Below, in pieces: positions 42,939 to 51,151 of a stretch of 64,000 nt of DNA; positions within the stretch are counted from its first letter, which is position 1, and each line of letters begins with the position of its first letter. This stretch comes from Janibacter limosus (GTDB lineage: Bacteria; Actinomycetota; Actinomycetes; Actinomycetales; Dermatophilaceae). The stretch spans positions 62,001 to 126,000 of the forward strand of contig NZ_CP036164.1 of the NCBI RefSeq assembly GCF_004295485.1, in the 5' to 3' direction. A model generated the notes under the pieces. It was not told where the DNA came from, did no database searches, and saw only the letters and a list, made by a program, of their open reading frames with translations. The translations under genes were made by a program, and so were the position numbers.

Positions 42939-44573
42939 ATGTCATCACCCACCCCGGGGGCGGACGCCCTCGTCACCCTCAGTCACGTCACCCTCGACTG
43001 GCCCGACGGCACCCGCGCCCTCGACGACGTCAGCGGGGCCTTCGGTCACGGCCGCACCGGTCTCGTCGGGCGCAACGGCTCGGGCAAGACCACGCTGCTG
43101 CGCCTGATCACCGGGGAGCTCAACCCGACCTCCGGCACGGTGCAGGTCGCCGGGTCCGTCGGGACCCTGCCGCAGCAGCTGGGTCTCGACACGCAGCGGA
43201 CGGTGGCGCAGGCGCTGGGCATCGCGCCAGCGCTCGCCGCCATCGCGGCGATCGAGGCCGGCTCGATCGACCAGGCGGACTTCGACGCCGCCGACGGCCA
43301 CTGGAGCATCGAGGCCGAGGCGCTCTCCGCACTGGCCACCCTGGGCCTGGTCGGCGACGCGGACCTCCTCGGCCGGGCCCTCGGGACGCTCTCCGGCGGT
43401 GAGGTCGTCACCGTGGGGCTCGCCGCCCTCCAGCTGCAGCGGGCCGACATCGCGCTGCTCGACGAGCCGACCAACAACCTCGACCGGGCGGCCCGGCAGC
43501 GACTCGTCGAGGCGATCGACACGTGGCCGACCGGCCGCTCGCTCGTCGTGGTCAGTCACGACACCGACCTGCTCGAGCACGTCGACCGCATCGTCGAGGT
43601 GCACGGTCACGAGCTGCGCGGCTTCGACGGGCCGTGGTCGGTGTACCGCGCGGCGATCGAGGCAGAGCAGCAGGCGGCCGCCGATGCCGTCCGGGCCGCA
43701 GAGCAGGAGGTGCGTCGGCAGAAGCGCGACCGCGTCGAGGCGGAGCTCAAGCTGGCCGGGCGCAAGCGGATCGCCGATCGCGATCAGCCGAGCAAGCGGG
43801 CGCCCAAGATCGTCATGAACACCTGGGCCATGAAGGCAGAGAAGTCAGCCGCCAAGCACCGCCACCTCCACGACGATCGGCTCGACCGGGCGCGGACCTC
43901 GCTCACACAGGCCGAGGGCCGGGTCCGCGAGGACCGCTCGATGCGCATCGAGCTGCCCGGTACCCGCGTGCCGGCCGGTCGCACGGTGCTGGAGCTGCAG
44001 AAGGGGAGGGGCACTCCCTTCGTCGTGAAGGGGCCGGAGCGGATCGCGCTGTCGGGCGCCAACGGGGCGGGCAAGACCACGCTCCTGCGGGAGGTCCTCG
44101 GGCTGCCGATGGCGGTCCCGCCCGTGGCGCGGCTCGTCCGGCGGATCGACGAGGTGGGTCACCTGCCGCAGCGGATCGAGCTGGACGACGACCTGAGCGT
44201 CCTCGAGACCGTGCGTGCCGCGGCGCCGACCGTGCCGCCCCAGCAGGTGCGGGCGTCGTTGGCGCGCTTCCTCTTCCGCGGGGCGCTCGCCGAGCGGCCG
44301 GTCGCTGGGCTGTCGGGTGGCGAGCGGTTCCGCGTCGCGTTGGCCAGCGTGCTGCTCGCCGACCCGGCCCCGCACCTGATCGTCCTGGACGAGCCGACCA
44401 ACAGCCTCGACGTCGACAGCGTCGACCAGCTCGTCGACGCGCTGACCGCCTACGAGGGTGCGCTGCTGGTCGTCAGCCACGACGAGGGCTTCCTCGAGCG
44501 GATCGGGATCACCCGCCGGTGGGAGATCCGCGCCGGCGCCCTCCATGACTCCCCGACAACCGCACAACCTTAA
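42939..44573 (+). CDS. ABC-F family ATPase (ribosome protection type)
   Basis: The 544-residue protein has two ABC domains and no membrane segments. Domain 1 has GRNGSGKTTLL, LSGGE and LLDEPTNNLD. Domain 2 has SGANGAGKTTLL, LSGGERFRVAL and VLDEPTNSLD. The linker (about residues 240-340; AEQEVRRQKRDRVEAELKLAGRK, APKIVMNTWAMKAEKSAAKHR) is rich in basic residues and contacts the ribosome in known members. It is probably a ribosome-associated factor that may give antibiotic tolerance. ATG 42939 has GGAG six bases before it. Its TAA stop is inside a CCTTAAGG repeat. Confidence 0.93.
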   Translation: MSSPTPGADALVTLSHVTLDWPDGTRALDDVSGAFGHGRTGLVGRNGSGKTTLLRLITGELNPTSGTVQVAGSVGTLPQQLGLDTQRTVAQALGIAPALAAIAAIEAGSIDQADFDAADGHWSIEAEALSALATLGLVGDADLLGRALGTLSGGEVVTVGLAALQLQRADIALLDEPTNNLDRAARQRLVEAIDTWPTGRSLVVVSHDTDLLEHVDRIVEVHGHELRGFDGPWSVYRAAIEAEQQAAADAVRAAEQEVRRQKRDRVEAELKLAGRKRIADRDQPSKRAPKIVMNTWAMKAEKSAAKHRHLHDDRLDRARTSLTQAEGRVREDRSMRIELPGTRVPAGRTVLELQKGRGTPFVVKGPERIALSGANGAGKTTLLREVLGLPMAVPPVARLVRRIDEVGHLPQRIELDDDLSVLETVRAAAPTVPPQQVRASLARFLFRGALAERPVAGLSGGERFRVALASVLLADPAPHLIVLDEPTNSLDVDSVDQLVDALTAYEGALLVVSHDEGFLERIGITRRWEIRAGALHDSPTTAQP

Positions 44574-44675
44574 GGAGATGCCAGCTTGGTGCGCACGACC
44601 TTAAGGAGATGCGGGTTCGGTGCGCACGACCTTAAGGAGATGCCAGCCTGGTGCGCACGACCTTAAGGAGATGCG
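44568..44675. repeat. Four-unit 31-bp CCTTAAGG tandem repeat
   Basis: CCTTAAGG occurs at 44568, 44599, 44630 and 44661, exactly 31 bases apart. Each is followed by AGATGC and, after a variable six to eight bases, GGTGCGCACGA; the last unit is incomplete. The first unit contains the TAA of the ABC-F gene and the last contains the TAA of the converging PAP2 gene. Confidence 0.92.
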
Positions 44676-45361
44676 GTGTCGGTGGGTGCGGTCGGGGAGC
44701 CTGGTGACGGAGCGAGCGACGAAGGGAGGACCGCCAGGCCGAGGAGGGCGATGGCGGCGCCGAGGACCAGCCCCATCACGACGTCACTGATGTTGTGCAC
44801 CCCGAGCAGGATGCGGTCGGCGGCGGTGAGGGCCGCGCCGGCGAGCGCCAGCAGCGTTGCGCCCCAGCGGATCCACGCCAACCGGGCGGCCCGCACCAGC
44901 GCGATGACGAGCACCGTGCCGACCGCGATGTTGGTCGCGTGGCCGCTCGGGTAGGACCAGCCCCCGACCTCGACGACCGCGTCGATGGGGCGGGGCCGCT
45001 CGACGAGCAGCTTGCACCCGACGCCGAGGCCCCAGCCGGCGAGGCCGATGGCGACGGTGACGACGGCGGCCCGCGCGGTGATGCGGCGTCGCACGGCGAG
45101 CACCCCGCCGAGGATCGCGACGACGGGGTAGACGAACCACGGCCCGCTGAGCAGTGCCCAGAGCACGGCAGCGTCGTGCCAGCGCGGGTGGCCGGCGATC
45201 GCGGCGACGCCGTGGGTGACGCCCCAGGCGTCGACCTCGCGGACCGCGGAGGAGGGGATCAGCACCCACTCACCGAGTGCCGCGACGGCCAGCGTGGTCG
45301 CCACCATGAGCAGCACTGCCGACACGACGCGCAGGAGAGTGACGGGGCGGTCTGCAGGCAT
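44663..45361 (-). CDS. PAP2-family membrane phosphatase
   Basis: The 232-residue protein has six hydrophobic segments and the three PAP2 motifs: KLLVERPRP, YPSGHATN and the RILLGVHNISDVVMG block. It is a phosphatidate or undecaprenyl-pyrophosphate phosphatase-like enzyme acting at the outer face of the membrane. The Pro/Ser/Thr-rich end (SPGSPTAPTDTASP) and its stop codon are formed by the repeat cluster. It is divergent from the SpoU methyltransferase gene (30 bases between starts). Confidence 0.92.
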   Translation of the reverse strand: MPADRPVTLLRVVSAVLLMVATTLAVAALGEWVLIPSSAVREVDAWGVTHGVAAIAGHPRWHDAAVLWALLSGPWFVYPVVAILGGVLAVRRRITARAAVVTVAIGLAGWGLGVGCKLLVERPRPIDAVVEVGGWSYPSGHATNIAVGTVLVIALVRAARLAWIRWGATLLALAGAALTAADRILLGVHNISDVVMGLVLGAAIALLGLAVLPSSLAPSPGSPTAPTDTASP

Positions 45362-45391
45362 CCACCGATTGTGCGGCATGCTGGACCCGCC

Positions 45392-46201
45392 ATGTCCGAT
45401 CTCGTCATCACATCCCCGGCCAACCAGCGCCTCAAGGACCTCGTCGCACTGCGTCGCCGTCGCAACCGCGAGGGAGCAGGTCTCACCCTCCTCGAGGGTC
45501 TCGAGGAGACCTCGCTCGCGCTGGACTCCGGCGTGCGCCCCATCGCCCTCTTCCACTGCCCCGAGCTGATGCTCGACGAGCAGGCCGGAGCCGACCTCGT
45601 CGAGCGCGCTCGCGATGTCGGTGCCGAGGTCGTCGAGCTGGGCCGGGTCGCCTTCGAGAAGGTCGCCTACCGCGAGGGGCCCGACGGCATCCTGGCCAAG
45701 GTCCCCACGCCCGGCCTGGCCCTCGACGAGGTCGACCTGCCGGACAACGCGCTCGTCCTCCTGTGCGAGGGCGTGGAGAAGCCCGGCAACCTCGGGGCCA
45801 TGCTGCGGACCGCCGACGCCGCGGGCGTCGCGCTCGTCATCGCGGCCGACCCGGTCACCGACTGGGGCAACCCCAATGTCATCCGATCGAGCAAGGGCAC
45901 CGTCTTCTCCGTGCCCGTCGCCTCCGCGAGCACCGACGAGGTGTGGACCTGGCTGGCCGAGCGCGGCGTCGAGATCGTCGCCACGACCCCGGACACCGAC
46001 ATCGAGCACACCGACGCGATCCTCACCGGGCCGGTCGCGGTCGCCGTCGGCTCCGAGAAGTACGGCCTGACCGACGCCGCACTTGCCCGCGCGCACCACA
46101 AGGTGCGCATCCCCATGGTCGGCCGGGCCAACTCGCTCAACGTCGCGACCTCGGCGGCGATCGTCGTCTACGAGGCCGTGCGGCAGCGGCGACAAGGCTG
46201 A
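45392..46201 (+). CDS. SpoU/TrmH-family RNA 2'-O-methyltransferase
   Basis: The 269-residue enzyme has an N-terminal RNA-binding domain (ITSPANQRLKDLVALRRRRNRE) and a SPOUT knot domain with the three motifs EGVEKPGNLGAMLRTADAAGV, AVAVGSEKYGLT and VRIPMVGRANSLNVATSAAIVVYE. It methylates the 2'-hydroxyl of a ribose in rRNA or tRNA using SAM. The target is not clear from sequence; related actinobacterial proteins include thiostrepton-resistance-type and TsnR-like enzymes. Confidence 0.94.
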   Translation: MSDLVITSPANQRLKDLVALRRRRNREGAGLTLLEGLEETSLALDSGVRPIALFHCPELMLDEQAGADLVERARDVGAEVVELGRVAFEKVAYREGPDGILAKVPTPGLALDEVDLPDNALVLLCEGVEKPGNLGAMLRTADAAGVALVIAADPVTDWGNPNVIRSSKGTVFSVPVASASTDEVWTWLAERGVEIVATTPDTDIEHTDAILTGPVAVAVGSEKYGLTDAALARAHHKVRIPMVGRANSLNVATSAAIVVYEAVRQRRQG

Positions 46202-46285
46202 CGGGCTCCCTTCGCCCGAGGGGGCCGCGACCACCGGACCGGACCCGATTACTGGCCGGAGTGCGGCCTGTGTCACGATGCTTGC

Positions 46286-46927
46286 ATGCGCGTCGACCAC
46301 GTCTCCTATGCTGCAGACCAGTCCGGTGTCAAGGCCACGGCCCAGCGTCTGGGCGAGGCCCTTGGCGTGCCCCCCGTGGACGGGGGGATTCATCCCCGAT
46401 TCGGCACGCGCAACATGATCCTGCCGCTCGCCCACGAGCGCTATGTCGAGGTCGTCGAGGTCCTCGACCACCCGAGCTCCGACAAGGCCCCCTTCGGCCA
46501 GGTCGTGCGGGCCCGCTCCGAGGCCGGCGGCGGCTGGATGGGCTGGGTCATCCGCGTCGACGCCGAGATCGAAGAGGTCGAGCAGCGCCTGGACCGCAAG
46601 GCCGTCGCGGGCAACCGTCGCCTCTCCGACGGCCGTGAGTTCCTGTGGAAGCAGATCGGCATCAAGGGCACCCTCGCCGACCCGCAGCTGCCCTTCTTCG
46701 TCAAGTGGGGCGAGGGCTCGCCGCACCCGAGCGAGGAGGCGTCCACCGACGTCACCATCTCCGCCCTGATGATCGCCGGCGACCAGGCGCGCGTCACCGA
46801 CTGGCTCGGTGGCCTGCCCCCCGAGGAGACCTCTTCGGTCATCGACTTCGAGTTCGTCGCGCCGCACGGCACGCCCGGACTGCTCTCGGTCACCTTCAAC
46901 ACCCCCGGTGGTCCGGTCACCCTCTGA
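46286..46927 (+). CDS. Glyoxalase-like (VOC) domain protein
   Basis: The 213-residue protein begins MRVDHVSYAADQSG and contains FGTRNMILPLAHERYVEVVEVLDH, as in the Glyoxalase_3/PF13468 type of VOC domain. It lacks an obvious full metal triad. The function is unknown. It ends nine bases before the histidine kinase gene and may be co-transcribed with it. Confidence 0.82.
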   Translation: MRVDHVSYAADQSGVKATAQRLGEALGVPPVDGGIHPRFGTRNMILPLAHERYVEVVEVLDHPSSDKAPFGQVVRARSEAGGGWMGWVIRVDAEIEEVEQRLDRKAVAGNRRLSDGREFLWKQIGIKGTLADPQLPFFVKWGEGSPHPSEEASTDVTISALMIAGDQARVTDWLGGLPPEETSSVIDFEFVAPHGTPGLLSVTFNTPGGPVTL

Positions 46928-46936
46928 CCGGAGCCC

Positions 46937-48244
46937 ATGGCCTGGTCCGACCGCGTCGGCGGCTTCTTCGCGCTCGACGACGACTGGGAGCGCCCCGGCG
47001 GCACGATCAGCCGCGGCGACGCGCTCTTCACCCTGACGGTCGTCGCGCTCTCCCTCTTCGTCCTGGAGCTGATGCGCGCGCTCGGCAGCCTGGTCGAGGT
47101 CGACCGGCCGATCTGGCAGCAGTGGCTGCTCACCGCGATCCCCGCGCTCTTCCTGCTCACCCGACGCCGGTACCCGCTGCTCACCGCCGCCGCGGCGAGC
47201 CTCGCGTACTGGGCGATCTCGTCCTACGAGCCACTCATGGCCAGCCTGCTGTCGACCCAGGTCAGCTACTTCCTCGTCGTCCTCGGTGGCGTGGCCTGGG
47301 CGCGCAACCGCCGCACCATGGCCGGGGTCTACGGCGTCATCCTCTTCGCGATGTTCCTCTGGCTCGTCTGGGGTTTCGCCGTGGGACAGGCGACCACGGG
47401 CATGGTGGGCTCGCCCGACCCGGAGGCGTGGATCGCGCCGACGATCGCGGCGCCCGTCATGCTCAGCATCATCAACATCCTCTACTTCGGCGGGGCGGTG
47501 ATCGGTGGCCAGGCGGCCTGGCGCTCGGCCCGTCAGCGGGCGGGGCTGCGGACCCAGACCGAGACCATCCGCGAGCAGACCGGCCAGCTGCGTGAGGCGG
47601 CGGTCGTCGAGGAGCGGCTGCGCATCGCGCGCGAGCTGCACGACGTCGTCGCCCACCACGTCTCCGGTATCGGTGTGCAGGCGGCCGCGGCCCGTCGTGT
47701 CCTCGACAAGGACCCAGAGGCGGCGAAGGGAGCACTGCTGCGGATCGAGGGTGGCAGCAGGGACGCCGTGACGCAGATGCGCGGGCTCCTCGGGACGCTG
47801 CGGATGGGGGAGGCCCCCGCCCCGGACACCGACCACGCGCCCGAGCCCACCCTGGCGGACGTCGTCGGCCTCGTCGCCGAGCGTGACGGCACGGCCCTGA
47901 CCGTCACCCACGAGGTCGTCGAGGACTCTCCCGGGGACCTCGACGCCGTCCCCACGGCGATCGGGCACTCCCTCTACCGCACCGCGCAGGAGGCCCTGAC
48001 CAATGTCGTGCGGCACTCGAGCGCGCAGCGGGCGCGCGTGACCGTCCGGGTCGGCGACCGCCACGCGGAGGTCGAGGTCACCGACGACGGTCGCCCGCTG
48101 CCCGGGAGCTCCGGCAGCGGCATGGGCCAGCTCGGGATCCGCGAGCGGGTGTCCTCGCACCACGGCACCGTCGAGATCGGGCCGCGCCCACTGGGTGGCT
48201 ACCGCGTGCGGGCGCGCATCCCCCTTCGGTCGGAGGAGTCATGA
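46937..48244 (+). CDS. Sensor histidine kinase (NarL/LiaS-type)
   Basis: The 435-residue kinase has four to five membrane segments in its first 190 residues with very short loops, so it probably senses within the membrane. A coiled linker (TQTETIREQTGQLREAAVVEERL) and the HisKA_3 box RIARELHDVVAHHVSGIGVQ follow, with phospho-histidine at residue 235. The ATPase domain has YRTAQEALTNVVRHS and VTDDGRPL. It overlaps the response regulator gene by ATGA. The ABC exporter that follows is a likely target. Confidence 0.93.
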   Translation: MAWSDRVGGFFALDDDWERPGGTISRGDALFTLTVVALSLFVLELMRALGSLVEVDRPIWQQWLLTAIPALFLLTRRRYPLLTAAAASLAYWAISSYEPLMASLLSTQVSYFLVVLGGVAWARNRRTMAGVYGVILFAMFLWLVWGFAVGQATTGMVGSPDPEAWIAPTIAAPVMLSIINILYFGGAVIGGQAAWRSARQRAGLRTQTETIREQTGQLREAAVVEERLRIARELHDVVAHHVSGIGVQAAAARRVLDKDPEAAKGALLRIEGGSRDAVTQMRGLLGTLRMGEAPAPDTDHAPEPTLADVVGLVAERDGTALTVTHEVVEDSPGDLDAVPTAIGHSLYRTAQEALTNVVRHSSAQRARVTVRVGDRHAEVEVTDDGRPLPGSSGSGMGQLGIRERVSSHHGTVEIGPRPLGGYRVRARIPLRSEES

Positions 48245-48909
48245 CGGACACGCTGCGGGTGCTGCTCGTCGACGACCAGCCGATCATCCGGTCCGGCTTC
48301 GCGATGATGCTCTCCGTCGAGGAGGACCTCGTCGTCGTCGGCGAGGCGGCCAACGGGCGCGAGGCGATCGAGATCGCCGAGCGGGAGCGCCCCGATGTCA
48401 TCGTCATGGACGTGCAGATGCCGGTCATGGACGGGATCACCGCGACCCGAGAGATCGTCGAGCGCGACCTCGGTCGGGTCATCATCCTGACGACCTTCGA
48501 CGCGGACAACTACCTTTTCGACGCGCTGCAGGCGGGAGCGAGCGGATTCCTGCTCAAGAACGCCGAGGCCGACCAGCTCGTCGACGCGCTGCGCGCGGTC
48601 GGTCACGGGCACGCGCTGCTCGCGCCCGAGGTCACCCAGCGGGTCATCGCCCAGATGGCCGCGCCCAGCGCCCCCACCACCGGAGGCGAAGGGAGGCACG
48701 CCGCCCTCCTCGCCCACCTCACCGACCGCGAGCTCGACGTGCTGCGCCTCATGGGCGCAGGCCGCTCCAACTCCGAGATCGCCGCCGAGCTGGTCATCGG
48801 TGCGGCGACCGTCAAGACGCACGTGTCGAGCATCTTCGCCAAGCTGCAGGTGCGTGATCGGGTGGGCGCGGTGATCATCGCGCACGAGGCCGGCATCGTC
48901 GGGGGCTGA
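48241..48909 (+). CDS. LuxR/NarL-family response regulator
   Basis: The 222-residue regulator has a receiver domain with Asp57 in VIVMDVQMPVMDG and lysine in FLLKNAEADQL, and a LuxR-type DNA-binding domain (LTDRELDVLRLMGAGRSNSEIA and ATVKTHVSSIFAKLQVRDR). It pairs with the overlapping upstream kinase and probably controls the ABC exporter genes that start 90 bases further on. Confidence 0.95.
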   Translation: MTDTLRVLLVDDQPIIRSGFAMMLSVEEDLVVVGEAANGREAIEIAERERPDVIVMDVQMPVMDGITATREIVERDLGRVIILTTFDADNYLFDALQAGASGFLLKNAEADQLVDALRAVGHGHALLAPEVTQRVIAQMAAPSAPTTGGEGRHAALLAHLTDRELDVLRLMGAGRSNSEIAAELVIGAATVKTHVSSIFAKLQVRDRVGAVIIAHEAGIVGG

Positions 48910-48998
48910 CTCTCCACCCACGGGGGGAGACCCCCTTCGCCTCAAGACCACCCCCGGGGCTGATCCGCTGCCACCCTCCAGTCCATAGCGTTGGCGGT

Positions 48999-49916
48999 AT
49001 GGACAGAGCACCGCAGACCATCACCGTCGAGGGACTGACGCGACGCTTCGGGGACTTCACCGCCGTCGACCACGTCGACTTCTGCGTGCCGCAGGGCACG
49101 ATGACCGGCTTCGTCGGCGGCAACGGCGCGGGCAAGACAACCACCATGCGGATGATCATGGGCGTGCTGTCGATCACCGAGGGCCGGGTCATGTGGGGCG
49201 ACCAGCCCATGACCGCCGCGCACCAGCGCTCCATCGGCTACATGCCCGAGGAGCGCGGGCTCTACCCCAAGCAAAAGGTCGCCGACCAGCTCATCTACCT
49301 CGGCCAGCTCAAGGGCCTGTCTCCCAAGGCTTCTCGCGAGTCCGTCATGACCCTGCTCGAGCGGCTCGGCCTGGGCGAGCGCACCGACGACACCGTCGAG
49401 GCGCTCTCGCTCGGCAACCAGCAGCGGGTGCAGATCGCCGCCGCGCTGATGATCGAGCCGGCCGCGCTGATCCTCGACGAGCCCTTCAGCGGCCTCGACC
49501 CCGACGCGGTCGACTCGATGGCCGACCTGCTGCGCGAGCACACCGCACGAGGGGTGCCGGTGCTCTTCTCCAGCCACCAGCTCGACCTCGTCGACCGGCT
49601 GTGCGACCAGCTCGTCATCCTCGCCAAGGGGCAGGTCCGGGCCACCGGTACGCCCACCGAGCTGCGGGGCGGCTCCCCTCGGCGGCACCGCCTCGTCGCC
49701 GTCCGCGACGCCGGGTGGGTGCGTGAGGTGCCCGGTGTCGTGACCGTCGACGTCGACGGCCCGGTCGCGGTCCTCGACCTGGTGAGCGACTCCGAGACCG
49801 AGCGCCAACGCCTGCTCGGCGAGGTCCTCGCCGAGGGGCTGCGCCGCGGAGGGATCACCGAGCTCTCCCCGATCATCCCGCCCCTGTCCGAGGTCTACCG
49901 AGAGGTGACGGCATGA
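48999..49916 (+). CDS. ABC transporter ATP-binding protein (NatA-like)
   Basis: The 305-residue protein has Walker A GGNGAGKTTTM, Q-loop region MPEERGLYPKQK, signature SLGNQQRVQ and Walker B ALILDEPFSGLDPD. The signature LSLGNQQ is the variant seen in NatA-type sodium or drug exporters. The C-terminal 80 residues are a regulatory extension. It is probably leaderless, with TAGCGT seven bases before the ATG. It overlaps the permease gene by ATGA. Confidence 0.93.
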   Translation: MDRAPQTITVEGLTRRFGDFTAVDHVDFCVPQGTMTGFVGGNGAGKTTTMRMIMGVLSITEGRVMWGDQPMTAAHQRSIGYMPEERGLYPKQKVADQLIYLGQLKGLSPKASRESVMTLLERLGLGERTDDTVEALSLGNQQRVQIAAALMIEPAALILDEPFSGLDPDAVDSMADLLREHTARGVPVLFSSHQLDLVDRLCDQLVILAKGQVRATGTPTELRGGSPRRHRLVAVRDAGWVREVPGVVTVDVDGPVAVLDLVSDSETERQRLLGEVLAEGLRRGGITELSPIIPPLSEVYREVTA

Positions 49917-51082
49917 AGACCACCAACGCCTGGACGCTCGTCGCGCGCCGTGAGCTGTCCGTCCGCCTGCGCGACAAGACCTTCATCGGCTCGACGCTGC
50001 TCTCGCTCGTCATCCTCGTCGGCGTCTTCGGATTCCAGGCGTGGACGGCCAACAAGGCGTCGACCTTCGACCTCGCGGTCACCTCGCAGTCGCAGCAGAT
50101 GGGCCAGGTCGTCGCCGACGCGGCGCCCGGCATCGACGACAAGGTGAGCGTCACCCTCGTGGACGTCGCCGACGAGGAGGCGGCCAAGGCGGCCGTCACC
50201 GATGAGTCCGCCGACGCGTGGCTGCACCAGACCACTGACGGCTGGCAGCTCGTCGGCAAGTCGGACGTCGACTCGAGCCTGCAGGACGTCGCCACGCAGT
50301 CGATCGGCACCGCGGTCCTCACGGCCAACGCCGACAAGGCCGGTACCGACGTCACCAGCCTGCAGAAGGGCACCGCCGTCACCACCGACATCCTCGACGG
50401 TGACGCGGAGCAGGCGGGCATCGCCAAGGCCGTCGGCTTCGGCATGGCGATCCTCTTCTACATGTCCGCAGCGATCTTCGGCATGTACCTCGCGATGAGC
50501 GTCACCGAGGAGAAGCAGTCGCGGATCGTCGAGATCATCGCGACGTCCATCCCCCTTCGTCATCTGCTCTTCGGCAAGCTCATCGCGGCCGTGGCGCTCG
50601 CGGTCGGGCAGCTGCTGCTCTACGCGGCGGTCGCCGTGATCGGGGCGAGCTTCACCGAGTGGGGCGACATGCTGCCGAGCCTCACCGCGGGGCTGGCGTG
50701 GTTCATCGTCTTCTTCATCGCCGGCTTCACGATGATCGCGGCGCTCTACGCGGTCTCCGGGGCGCTGGCCTCGCGGCAGGAGGACATCCAGTCGACGTCC
50801 TTCCCGGTGACGATGCTGCTCATGGTGATGTTCTTCGGCGCGATGTTTGCCAGCGGGCCGATCGTCGACGTGCTCGCCTGGATCCCGCCCTTCTCCGCGA
50901 TCCTCCAGCCGATGCGGCTGGTGTCCGGCGAGGCGCAGTGGTGGGAGGCGCTGATCAGCCTCGGCATCCTCGCCGCGGTGACGGTGGGCGTCATCCTCGT
51001 CGCGGAGCGGATCTACCGCCGGGCGCTGATGCAGACCGGCGGCAAGCTGTCCTACAAGGACGCGTGGAACGCCGAGCTGTAG
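49913..51082 (+). CDS. ABC-2 type permease (NatB-like)
   Basis: The 389-residue permease has one N-terminal membrane segment (TFIGSTLLSLVILVGVFGFQ), a large extracytoplasmic domain of about 140 residues, and five to six C-terminal segments. The conserved AMSVTEEKQSRIVEIIATSIPLRHLLFGK lies before segment three. It forms an exporter with the upstream ATPase. The substrate is unknown; Na+ or antimicrobial compounds are the usual guesses for NatAB-like pairs under two-component control. Confidence 0.93.
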   Translation: MKTTNAWTLVARRELSVRLRDKTFIGSTLLSLVILVGVFGFQAWTANKASTFDLAVTSQSQQMGQVVADAAPGIDDKVSVTLVDVADEEAAKAAVTDESADAWLHQTTDGWQLVGKSDVDSSLQDVATQSIGTAVLTANADKAGTDVTSLQKGTAVTTDILDGDAEQAGIAKAVGFGMAILFYMSAAIFGMYLAMSVTEEKQSRIVEIIATSIPLRHLLFGKLIAAVALAVGQLLLYAAVAVIGASFTEWGDMLPSLTAGLAWFIVFFIAGFTMIAALYAVSGALASRQEDIQSTSFPVTMLLMVMFFGAMFASGPIVDVLAWIPPFSAILQPMRLVSGEAQWWEALISLGILAAVTVGVILVAERIYRRALMQTGGKLSYKDAWNAEL

Positions 51083-51099
51083 AGCCGGCCACAGAGACA

Positions 51100-51140
51100 G
51101 ATCGGCCCGGGCACCCGCAGGGGGTGTGCCCGGGCCGATC
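51100..51140. terminator. Bidirectional terminator between the permease and copA genes
   Basis: GATCGGCCCGGGCAC (51100-51114) pairs perfectly with GTGCCCGGGCCGATC (51126-51140) across 11 bases. It lies between the two converging genes. Confidence 0.8.
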
Positions 51141-51151
51141 GTCGTCCGCGC

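Noticed and set aside
44568..44675. CRISPR array
   Set aside because: The 31-base units are nearly identical over their whole length, so there are no unique spacers, only two to four units per cluster, and no cas genes.
44663..48163. A 1166-codon open frame on the minus strand across the SpoU, VOC and kinase genes
   Set aside because: It is the antisense shadow of well-supported rightward genes; in such high-GC DNA long opposite frames are common. Only its last part (44663-45361) is a real gene.
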